From contig JAJEKV010000024.1 of assembly GCA_021234155.1 (NCBI GenBank), forward strand, positions 12,872,913 through 12,936,912: a stretch of 64,000 bases of DNA, in the 5' to 3' direction. Positions 1 to 10,103 of this stretch are shown piece after piece; the stretch's first letter is position 1, and the number at the start of each line of letters is the position of its first letter. A program made the translations under genes and the position numbers. Source of the stretch: Isoetes taiwanensis. Taxonomy: Eukaryota; Streptophyta; Lycopodiopsida; Isoetales; Isoetaceae. The notes beneath the pieces are model-generated. The model did no database searches. It had not been told where the DNA came from and saw nothing but the letters and a program-made list of their open reading frames with translations.

Positions 1-17
1 AAAGTAAGATCTCACAT

Positions 18-1627
18 GTGCTAGTCCTTATGATAGCCATTATGGATGACAAAGAATATGAAAGACTCAAGGGGAAATCAGAAGGTGAGAAGATTGCTTG
101 GCAGTGCTATCGGCTAGATGAACCCCTAGTGAAGAATGTTTTTTATGTCAAATCCAATTGCGAAGACAAAGGGAAAGGGACTGCAGATGTGGATGTGGAC
201 CTTATAGAGGACGAAGAGGAAGAGGAAGAAGAAAACTGGGTCGACCCTGTCCTTTGTTCACCAATCAAGTATGAGCTACTGACGGCGCATAAGGGGAGGC
301 TGAATAAGTACGGGTTTTCTTTGGCTCTTTCGAGTTTTCTGATTGAAGCCTTCTGCCCTTTAGAGTCAACGTGTTGGGAGTTTCATGTTGGAGGTTATGT
401 CGGGCGGGAAGCTCTGAAGCTAGCTAGGAAATGCCAAAGTGTTGTCTCTGATGGTCAAGCCAAGGACTTCCTTGATATTTTTTTTCGAGAAAGTGCTAGA
501 GGTGGCACCTAGGGGTCCGATAGGTAGTGCAAAAAATAAAGCTTCCACCTCTAAGTCTGAATTACCTCCAGATCTGGCTGCAAAGCAGGAACAAATGAGA
601 AAGCAGATGGAGCACATAAAGATGAATCTCGACAACCAGCTGGTTAACTATGCGGCCGACACCGTGCCTATACTTCCAATCACATTTGAAATTCCGACTG
701 AAGGGGATGTAGAGAACGCAAACCAAGAAGACAAATTTAAAGATGATACAGTGGATTCGGAAAGCTCTAGTCAGGTTAGCATAAAGAGTAATGAAGTATC
801 AACCATAGTTCAAACACTAAGTGATGTGGTTGACACTTCTGGCAGACCGAAGACAACCGAGAGTAAGCTCATCATTGCGGAAGTTGAACAGGAACCAGAA
901 AAGTATGTTCTTCAAATACAAATGAAAATCGCGCCAGGCGCGATTTCAATTTTCTTTTTCCTTGTCTCACAAGTGTGTGCTTTCTTATTACAGACCTAAA
1001 CCAGTTTCCTCCAAAATTCTGGTGTTCGATTTGAATGGAGTGCTCTGCAAAATGTTACCTAAAGCACAATTCGACCTATCATGGTATGCACAAAAACTAT
1101 TTGAGACACGTACGAAATGGGTATATCCGCGACCGTATCTGAAGGAGATGTTAGACCAAGCTTTCACTTTATCTCGTTGTGCAATTTGGTCGTCGATGGA
1201 GAATAGAAATATACAGGAAGTTTTGAGAGTAGTTCCTGAATTACATAGAGATTGGGCATCTGTTTGGGATCAGAGCAAATGTAAGTCATTTAAAAACCCG
1301 AAGGATCCGTCAGGTAAAAATATATTTGTGAAGTGCTTGAGCGACATGATGGATGACTTGGGCGTTCAGGAGAAGGAAGACATCATTATAGTTGATGATG
1401 ACGCTTTGAAGTGTTGCTTCAATCAGTCACAGTCACTAAATCCACCATCCTATCATCCTGATATGGTTACCAAAGATGATTTTCTGCTAAGCTTCATTGG
1501 TGTCATGCAAGAAATAGCTTCAGGAAAAACGGTCGAAGATATACAAACACTATACCCGCAACTTGATCGGACAGGGGAAATTGACAGGGACCTTGAGAAA
1601 ATCATTCTAGAAAGGGAACTCTTTTGA
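18..1627 (+). CDS. FCP1-homology (HAD phosphatase-like) protein, two exons, possible frameshift
   Basis: Two exons are supported: 18-902 and 994-1627, separated by a 91-bp GT-AG intron (donor AA|GTATGT at 903, acceptor TTATTACAG|AC ending at 993). The junction joins in frame. Exon 2 encodes an FCP1/NIF-type domain: a KILVFDLNGVLCK start motif, WVYPRPYLKEML, AIWSSMENRNIQEVL and IIIVDDDALKCC (equivalent of the later acidic motif), ending in a charged tail. In the family the first motif is DxDx(T/V); here it reads D-L-N-G-V, so the second aspartate is Asn and catalysis may be lost. Upstream lies an acidic stretch (EDEEEEEEEN, near residues 64-73) and a conserved-looking block. The upstream frame (18-512) and the next (from about 478) differ by one base at a T8 run (478-485), so this is a frameshift, a sequencing error or a missed intron. 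The true 5' end may lie outside the window. Confidence 0.65.
926..946. repeat. Palindrome inside FCP1-like intron
   Basis: The core AATCGCGCCAGGCGCGATT is a near-perfect inverted repeat of about 10-bp arms with a one-base centre. It lies wholly inside the 91-bp intron (903-993). A close relative is at 1858-1878, beyond the stop codon, and a half-site (GGCGCGATTTT) near 2160. Confidence 0.85.
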
Positions 1628-3677
1628 TATATATGTATACCGGAAATACACTTTCCATAAAAGTTTTGAATATGAAATATACTTTACACCAAACACATTC
1701 GAATATATTGTGTTCTTATATCAGCATTATTGGTTCTGTGTACGTATTGTTTTTTATATTATGTGTATGGTTTGCTATACTTGCAATAATTTGTCGACGA
1801 TGAATCGGATTAGTTTTTTAGGTTTATGTTCCATTATAATGCGTTATTCATGCCAAGAAATCGCGCCACGCGCGATTTAAACCACGAAAATCCCTGTTTT
1901 GTAGCAACTTGCTTGCTGTTATTTATTCGTAAAGCACTACAATTTCAATCTTTAGATTTCATTGTCGTCCGTGATGGTACGAATTAATAAGCAATTTTCT
2001 ACGTTTTATATTGCCAACATTCTGTCATAATATGGGTCATTTGCATCGAATATTTGAATGCCTTTGCATTTCAACATAAAATGCATCTTCCTAGCCCGAA
2101 AATGAACTCACTGCAAAAGTGTGGTTAATTCAATATAATGGTCATTAAAAGGCTTATATGGCGCGATTTTGGAATAGACATAATCCCAATTTAATTGAAT
2201 GATGGTTTGTTCTCTCTCTGTTTTTCTCTGTGGTTTACCTGTTAGGCTAACCCTTGATTGATATGGTGAGTATTCTTATCTCTAGTCTCTGTATGTGCTT
2301 TGGTTGATGGTTTAGTAGTTCTTTGCTTAGTTAGCACTCCGGAGATGGGGGATTACGGGGGGTAGAGACCTCTGAGCCCATGTATTGTAGTATGCTCCTA
2401 GATAGAGCCCTATATTATTCCCATTAGATGACTACCCTAGCCACTGTTCTATGCTAGCCAACGCCAGGTTATACTTCTTAGTGGTCTATTGGAGGGCTTT
2501 TGGTGGTCCATTGAAGGGCATTTGGGGGTCTATTGATGTCAAAAATACCATACAACTTAAAATCTTTATACAACCTTCCAATTTATCGAAATGAGTCGTG
2601 CTTAGTATCAACTGAAAGCTAAACTTTGAAATTTCATAATGTTATTTCAAAATAGGAGATTCAAAAAAAAAATAAACCCATCATAATAAAGTTTTTGCGC
2701 TTAAGTGGGCGGTTTATGAGCACCCTCCCCTATAAGCTTTCCCGTTACCATTGTTGCTTATTTTCTTCCTATGTGATTTCATATTCCAACATCAAGTTTT
2801 GCATTTTTGTTAAATACACCTAATCAAATCAATTTGAATAACGATTCACAACAAATATCTTTGCCAATGACATGGGTATGTGCAGATGTCATGTTCTTGA
2901 GGAGTTGCAGGTGTAACACAAAAATGCCGTGTACTTTTATTTTTATTTATCTTTTTTTTTTTTAAATTTAAACACAATGGTAGTTGATAAAAAAAAGTGC
3001 TCGCTTCTTTTGAGACAACTAAGGTCCTAGACACATAACTGCACCCATTGAAAATATTATCCTATGCAATGTAAAGAAAAATGTTCATAAAATAAGAAAA
3101 TATCTATGACTGTCATATGTAAGTTTGCCTCCAGTGGTGCATAGCCTGCGCTAAATTCTTGTATATTATATGCATATGTATAAGCACTTGAGCTTTTGGT
3201 CGTGTGATTTTTCTTGTATATTATATACATATGTGTATGCACTCCTTTGGTCTAGTGCGCCTAAAATCGCACTATGGATAGACCTGTCACATCGCCCGAT
3301 AGGGTCTAATGGAAGTTACCTATCCCTTAAGCCATCAATGTTAAAATTTGACGGCTTTCATTCCGTCAGATAGTTAAAATTCCATCAATGTTAAAATTTG
3401 ACGGGCATCAGATAGTTAAATGCCCATCATAGGAAAGACAAGCAAAATATTTAAATGTCATTTAAAATGCTTAAATGTAGATTTTCCTGTCATTTCTTTC
3501 CTATAGTCCATCCATATAATATATTTTATATAATACGATTTGTACCTGTATTTTTACATATAATAACATTATATATAAAAATACTTAGGAAAGTCCATGG
3601 TTTGGATAATGGTTATAATATTTAATATGCTTATCTTCAACCATCGAGTATCCAAAAATTATGAAATTCTGTATACA

Positions 3678-3679
<2 letters not shown>
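1628..3679. other. AT-rich intergenic stretch with an LTR-like relic and local duplications
   Basis: No gene is supported here. About 2335-2480 resembles 15445-15540 and 50385-50480 (shared GGGGATTA / TAGAGACC / ATGCTCCTAGATAGA words), so it is probably a fragment of the same LTR family. Near 3157-3245 a roughly 50-bp unit containing CTTGTATATTATA is duplicated, and near 3335-3410 a unit with CCATCAATGTTAAAATTTGA occurs twice. A 37-nt T run lies at 3680-3716. Confidence 0.6.
1858..1878. repeat. Second copy of the GC-rich palindrome, 3' of FCP1-like gene
   Basis: The core AATCGCGCCACGCGCGATT has the same arms as the intronic copy at 926-946 with a changed centre. The same kind of word recurs as ATCGCGRCCGCGAT between 31.3 and 37.5 kb, which suggests a family of short palindromic elements; that link is inference. 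Confidence 0.8.
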
Positions 3680-3716
<37 letters not shown>

Positions 3717-3717
<1 letters not shown>

Positions 3718-4096
3718 GCAGGGCGAATCAAGAAACAGCTGGTTGGAAACTTTACTTTTGAAGTTTGCTTCAAAAGTTGATCGGATACAATGTTTGATTA
3801 AGAGAGAGGACTTTGTTGGAACAATTTACAGGGCCGTGAAGAATAAAGTTATGATTGTGGCTTGGTCTATTTGTAGAGATGAAAATGGAACTTATGATAG
3901 TTGGTGGAACAATTTTTCAGCCCTAATGAATTTATGGCAATATTGCATGCTCATTCCTCGAAGCACAACAAGTTGTGAGCGAGGCTTCTCTCGCCAAAAT
4001 GCTATCAAGAGTGCTACAAAAACTCGTATGAACCTAGAGACACTTGACGCAACAATGTTGGTCTCATTATTTGATGAACCATGTTTGAATCCATAG
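3717..4096 (+). pseudogene. hAT-family transposase C-terminal (dimerisation) fragment
   Basis: The open frame ends at 4096 and carries the signature of the hAT dimerisation region: WWNNFSALMNLWQYCMLIP, then RSTTSCERGFSRQNAIKSA, then RMNLETLDATMLVSL. This corresponds to the family pattern (P.S....CERGFS..N.IKT..R..L....L..L). Nothing of the N-terminal zinc-finger BED or DDE catalytic core is present: the frame starts directly after a poly-T run. It is therefore a truncated relic and not a functional transposase. It is closer to the animal/plant KIAA1586/ZNF862-like hAT lineage than to Ac, judging from motif wording only. Confidence 0.75.
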
Positions 4097-4503
4097 ATTG
4101 GCAAATGTGTTTCAAGGATTGGTATATAGCAAAAGATAGGAGAGCGATGCCGCTCGTTATTTGATCTATTTACGTACGCCTTTTTGAGTTCTAATGCAAG
4201 TAATGCAAATTAAAAGATTGGACTATGTCATTTTGAATTTTTGTATGGCATTGGAAAGATTAGAATTTGAGAATGTCATGCAAAAGGCATAAATTATTTT
4301 GGCTGTCTTTCAAAAACCATCAATTTTTAACACTGGAAGCCATATACTGATCTATGGATTGGAGCATTCGCTTAATAATCTATGGATTGAAGCATTCCAA
4401 TGCTGATATGACACATATAGACATGCTTATATAAATTGTGAACGAGATCCTTAAAAACGAGTAGCATGATATTCATACAAGGGCGATATTAACAGATATA
4501 AGA

Positions 4504-5210
4504 TCACAGAGAAAGGCCAGATTCATCATCTCCCTCAGGAAGCTCTGACGACGAAAACACGAAAAAGAGAGCCCACACAAGAGCCGGAACTGCTACCAAG
4601 ATCCATCCCAAACCGGGGCTGCTCACCCCCAGCGACAAACCAGTTCCTTCTGTGGAAAGCCTCTCGTCCACAAGTGCCAGCGCAGGATGAGATGCTATCA
4701 GAAAAGCCGCGCCGGAAATAGACGCCGGAATCGCAAAATTTCCCTCTTTCTTCTCTGCAGAGCACACTGTCTTTGGCATTCCAAGTGCTGGTAATCCTGT
4801 AAAAAAGATTAGCCTAAATTTGAGTCACAATCTTGCAAAATCATTACTTTCCAGCATCACAAGATTCTCAAGAATTCTTGCCAAAACTTCAAGATTGCCG
4901 ATAAGACTTTGGGGCAAAATATTGTCAAAATTATTGCCAAACATCAAGATTGTAGGCAGCTTCCGATGCGATATTATCAGACTCCTATGACTAAACTTCA
5001 GAATTGCAAAGCTGAAGATTGTAGGTATGTTCTAGCATAGTATGATAGAATCTACGTTAAGATTGCCTGGCGAGTAACATAATTTGATGATGAAAACATA
5101 AGAGTACCTGTTGTAGGCCTTGAAGCCGGGCGCTGTGTCTTAGGCAACGATTTGGCAAGGAAACATGTGGCGCTTGTAGCTGCGGCAGAGGTGGTCGCTA
5201 CGGCTGCCAT
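4504..5210 (-). CDS. psbW: Photosystem II reaction centre W protein, chloroplast precursor (PsbW)
   Basis: Minus-strand gene of two exons: 5210-5108 and 4796-4504, with a 311-bp intron (donor CAACAG|GTACTC, acceptor TTTTTTACAG|GATTAC). The exons join in frame to give 131 residues, normal for the PsbW precursor. Residues from [17 protein letters not shown] onward form a Ser/Ala-rich chloroplast transit peptide, followed by a second hydrophobic targeting segment ([10 protein letters not shown]). The mature protein starts near [12 protein letters not shown], has one transmembrane helix ([20 protein letters not shown]) and the conserved acidic C-terminus ending ESGLSL. PsbW is a nuclear-encoded single-span thylakoid protein that stabilises PSII supercomplexes. 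The start at 5210 is chosen because the transit peptide begins there, although the frame is open further upstream. No disabling change is visible. Confidence 0.93.
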
Positions 5211-5491
5211 GGCTGCTCTGATGCTAGAATGCTCCTTTGCTCTTGCCTGCTCTTCTTTTCTCCATTCATCCAATCGGCTTATCCTTTCTGAATGCTCCAC
5301 CAATGGTATACTAGCACGTTGCTTACATGGCACCCTCTCATTGGAACTTCCCCCCTAGTTATCTCCACGTTTGTTTTCTGGTACCACATGATATTATGCC
5401 CAATTCCTTTCCATTTGGTCTTGGTCATTTAAAAAAAACAAAACTTGGAACGTCACCCACTCTCCAGTTCGAGGAACATCCCCTCAGAATT

Positions 5492-5499
5492 CTATATAG
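5492..5499 (-). promoter_or_regulatory. Candidate TATA box of psbW
   Basis: CTATATAG lies about 280 bp upstream of the psbW ATG on the minus strand. Position is plausible for a plant promoter with a 5' leader of about 250 nt, but the transcription start is not visible. Confidence 0.35.
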
Positions 5500-5639
5500 C
5501 TGTTCACTACAATTGCTTCATTTTTTCTTATATTGGTCAAACCTCCATCCATGGAGTTATCATCAATGTGGCTTCACTGGTTGTGGATGCATGGTCGTAG
5601 TTTATATCATATTTTTTAGCAGATACCACATCTGTTCTT

Positions 5640-5910
5640 GCAGATTATGCTCGACAAGGGATTTTAAAGGATGCCTTCAACTCTTTGAAGAAATGCCATT
5701 GAGAAACATGGATTCATGGATTCATGAAACAAACAGTAGAGAACTTTGAAAATTGGATTATGGTACATTTAAACAAATAGCCACAAAATATTTTGTTACC
5801 ACAAAGGTATGACTCGAAGTGAACTACAAGTATTTCAGAGTTGTGAAGTATGTTCATTCAAGGTCGGTCCTTGGATCAGTATACCTCAACATTTGGTGAT
5901 TTAAGAACTG
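5640..5910 (+). pseudogene. Pentatricopeptide-repeat (PPR) relic
   Basis: In mixed frames the plus strand reads YARQGILKDAFN, then LFEEMPLRNMDSW, and further on KYVHSRSVLGSVYLNIW, which are typical pieces of a plant PLS-type PPR protein. Frames change between the pieces and several stops intervene, so this is a decayed fragment. It lies upstream of psbW on the opposite strand. A second PPR relic is at 58.5-58.8 kb. Confidence 0.6.
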
Positions 5911-5923
5911 GCCTTTGAAGATG

Positions 5924-6053
5924 GGATAGATAGCGCCTTGGGCCGAGGGCGTTACCTAAAAAAAACATGAGGCATGGCCAAAATGGCGAGGGCGCCATTT
6001 TGGCCATGCCGATTTTTTTTAGGTGACGCCCGAGGCCCAGGGCGTTATCTCCC
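5924..6053. repeat. Large imperfect hairpin, arms about 60 nt
   Basis: The left arm (5924-5988) contains GGGCCGAGGGCGTTACCT, an A8 run and GGCATGGCCAAAATGGCG; the right arm (5993-6053) is its reverse complement with few mismatches. The loop is only about 4 nt. Such a structure may be a foldback element or a small-RNA precursor. Confidence 0.8.
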
Positions 6054-7075
6054 TTAACGCTCTGGTCCGAGGGTTTACGCCCTAGGCGAGAAGCAAGGGC
6101 GCCGGATCGTGGAAGCAGTGGTGCCGGATCTTGGAAGCAGGTGTGGCTTTAAGCAGGGGTCAGAAGCAGGGGGATCGTAATGGAGATAGAGAAGCAGAAA
6201 GGAGAAGCATCCGAAATCATAAAGGAGAAGGAGAAGCAGCCGAAATGGAGCCTTCATTTTCTTTAGGTTTTGATCTGTCTTCTGAATATTGTTCTATTGC
6301 TGACGATGCAGATGCCTAAAGAGCAAGAAACGAGTATTGAATTGAAGAAATTCCTTTTTTTTTTTTAGTTTGTTATATTGTTATATGGCATTAAGGTTAG
6401 ATGTTTTAGGCATTTGGCTTGTCCAAAATTTCTTCTTTCATTGATGGCTACTGGGTGCTTATTCCCTACTTAACCACTGGCCCTTGCAGGTTATCTTGAT
6501 CCAGCCATTGCCCACCGTCGGATCAGAGGATGTTTATAATACAGAACTTCCCGAATATTCTGTTTTTAGCGAATATCCTAGTGATTACTGTGATAATCAG
6601 TGGAATATGCCAGAATCGCTCATTATCTCCACAAATATTCCACTCTGTTCATCTGTCGCCTCTGTTTTGACGCAGGCCCCTGTTTCACAGACTGCCGCAA
6701 AGATTGATGCAAAGATCGTTTCGGACTTCTGCAGGGATGATGCAAAGATATTTCGGACCTGCAGAGATAGATCTGCAAAGATGCTTCAAGACTTCTTTCT
6801 TTTCTCAGAGATGGATTTGTGACTGCTGCAGATGCTGAAGACGTTCTTAGATGCTAAAGGCTGTTGCAGATGCTTCTAACACTGTTAAGTAGTAGATGGA
6901 ATAGCAAAGCTCAAATGCTAGAAAGAAGGAGAAGTCATGGAAGTCGATTTGCCATGTATTTCGCCATGGGAGCAGAATAGCTGCATGCAAAGCCTATCCA
7001 AACTACTGTAAGATTTAGAGATCCAAATTTGCAGCAAAGCTACAGGGCATGGGCTTCAACCTGCTCGGGCCTGTG
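6054..7075. other. No supported gene
   Basis: A short open frame at 6484-6822 contains an irregular internal repeat (words like GCAAAGAT and GACTTCTGCAG recur at 6700-6840). No recognisable domain was found. The stretch appears to be degenerate repeat DNA. Confidence 0.5.
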
Positions 7076-7190
7076 GTTAAGGGAGGTCAACCCTCCCCTC
7101 TCGCAGATTATGGGAAACAAACCTTCTCGGCCTGCCGGCCTCGAGGGTTATTTCCCATAATCTGCTTGAGGGGAGGGTTAACCTCCTCTT
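7076..7190. repeat. Imperfect hairpin, arms about 45 nt
   Basis: The left arm includes AGGGAGGTCAACCCTCCCCTC and CAGATTATGGGAAA; the right arm has the inverse words TTTCCCATAATCTG and GAGGGGAGGGTTAACCTCC. The centre is itself palindromic (CGGCCTGCCGGCC). It marks the left edge of the pyrimidine-rich region. Confidence 0.75.
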
Positions 7191-7199
7191 ATATTTTGT

Positions 7200-10064
7200 G
7201 CGAGATGGGGGGCCTTCTTTTTTTTTTACTTCGCGGGTCTTTTTTAGAGGAGCTGCAGATCTTACCGTTGAAGCAATGTTCCCACCCTGATTATTATATC
7301 GGTGCGCTTGTTCGGAAAGGATGCAGTTTGCTTGTACTGTAAGTCCTGTATTGCTTGGTTCATCTTGGGAAGGAATATCTCCTGACAATTATGTTGCTTA
7401 CCTTGTTATGATGTGCTATGATATTTCCATTTGGGTTTGCTAGTAGCTTGTTATATGGTACCAAAAATGATTTTTTCAACCTTTTTGTCGTCCAATATGG
7501 ATGTATGGCCCCTTTTTGTCATTGTCATTCGGGTTGTTGGGTTGTATGAATAAGGCAACAAGGGTTTTCATTTCATATCATATAGATCGAAGTTCTTTTC
7601 CGAGTCCTATTCGAATGTGTTTTTAATTCATATCATATGGATCGATTTTTTCTTCATATTGTTGGGATTAATTTTCCTTCACATGGCTTGGTTTTCATTT
7701 CGACATGCTGAGCTCCTCATTTCCTTTGTCATTTTCATTCGTATTATTGGGCTTCTTGTTTTTTTGGATTATAAAATTCTTCTCAAACTAGCATGGGGTT
7801 TTGAGTCCTGCACAACTTGCCGAATTTTTTATCTCTTAGACATTTCCCTCACATAGATAGATCTTGTATAGTTAACGTTGTTGCATAGATTTGTCTTGCC
7901 TGCAACACACTCTTTTGCTTCGTTGTTTTCTTGCTTCAATGCTCCTTACCTGCATTTTTTGATCTCGCGTCTTGTATTGAGCTGCATCTCCCTTTACCTG
8001 TTCCTTTTATGCGTGATTTCTTTTCTCGTCAGCATGACATTGAATCTGCATATCTTGTACGATTGTCAGCGTTGCTTGAACCATTGTTGTAGGATATACC
8101 ATTTTCCATTCTTTTTGAAATTGACACTTCGTCGGCCTGTATGCCTTATAATGCATTTGATGTCATCTCTGAATAGAGTCAATCTACACACTTCACCTCA
8201 GTTATCCTTTGCATATTACTTTGAGTCATCTTATTGCCTTGAAAGGGGATAGGTTGCCCTTTGCATGTATCTTTGATATGCTAATAGATACATCGCCGGT
8301 CTTGTGCTGCTAGCTATCTTGTTTTTGGGGTTGATTTGGTGGGTTTGCTTGGAGGAGCCTTAGATAACTCTAATTTCTTATTCATTCCCTTTTATTTGCT
8401 AGCATCGTGTGCTCTCTCTAGCTTAATGGCTGAGACTGGTTACAAGTTCCTTTGCATATTCCTTTTGATATAGCTCAAGATCTGGGGTTATTGCTATGTT
8501 GTGTTTTGGATATTTCTTAATGTGTTAATCTACGCATCGCCGGTGTTGTTCATCTCATTGTCGTGCTTTCAGATATCTTGTTTTGTTATTCTGGAATTGT
8601 TTATTTGGGTTTTTTTTTTTTATACTTGGTGGATGCATATCTTGTATTTGATACGTGCATTTCTTGTCTCCTTTTATTATTATTCATCCTTGGTACTTGG
8701 TGTTACCGGTCAGTGTGCGTATCGGGCTCTCTTTTGTACTTAACCTTGGTAGTTGGTTTTGTCTTGGTGAACACTCTGCTTGACATCCTTTTCTTACATA
8801 TTCCTTAGTCGGTTTTCATTTCACAACGTCTACACAAGTTCTGAAGTGCGAAATATGATTTTCGACTTCGCTTTTTAGGTGTTGCATTGTGACCATTATT
8901 GGGCATTTTCTTGACTATTGTTGTTCCTTAGCTTTTTGAGGCATAGGGTCAGCGTTCACGTGTTGCATTCCAAGATTGTGAAGAGCATTATTAATGGATG
9001 GATCATGTTTAATACTTTATTTGGGCTATGAGATTCTTGTGTTTTTGTCATGGAGGTCATTCTTTTTTGGGGCAATAATGCCCATTTATTCATGTTCTCT
9101 GATAATCTTGCTTCTCATTCACATTGTTCTAATAGAGACATGCTATTTGGCATGTTCTTCCCTCTGGTTTGGAGATTAGCACATCTGGCATGCTTTTCGC
9201 ATATAGATAGAGTGATCGTATTGCCTAAACTCGTAATACGATTTATCTATTTAGTTGTCTTATTCGCTTATGCTTATTTTCTTTTTTCTTTTTCTTTTTT
9301 TACTATCATCATATTTCGTATTTTATCTAAAAGCACAATTTCATTATAATGGGAAAAATTTTAGTAAACTGGATTTTTTTTTTGTAGACCTTATGCACGG
9401 GTTGTATACACGTGTAAAGTACCCCTGTATCATACATATGTTGTGTACACCATTTAGAAAACATATTTACTCGGTATCATACACCTTGAGGATGGCATGG
9501 CACCATTTGCATCCTCAAGGTGCCATGTGGGGGTATACCTACCCCCCATGGCACCCCCCAAATGGCACCTTGAGGATGGCACGGCACCATTTGCATCCTC
9601 AAGGTGCCATGTGGGGGTATACCTACCCCCCATGGCACCCCCCAAATGGCACCATTTGAGGGGTATACTTGCCCCCTCTGGCACCCCCCAAATGGCGCCA
9701 TGGAGCCATTTGAGGGCTCTAAATGGCACCCCAAATGGCTCCATGGTGCCATTTGGGGGGTATACCTACCCCCTCTGGCAACCCCAAATGGCACCATTTG
9801 GGTGGTATACCTGCCCCCTGGCACCCCCCGAATAGCGCCATTTGGGTGGTATGCCTGCCCCCTGGCACCCCCCAAATGGTGCCATGAAGCCATTTGAGGG
9901 CTCCAAATGGCGCCCCAAATTGCTCCTTTGGGGGTGCCGGGGGGTTTGCACTCTCAAGGTGCCATTTCCAACCATGTTGAGGTTGCAAATGGCGTCCTTA
10001 GCATGCTTAAGAATGGCACCTTGAGGGTGCAAATGGCGCCATGGCGCCATTTGCACCCCCAACA

Positions 10065-10103
<39 letters not shown>

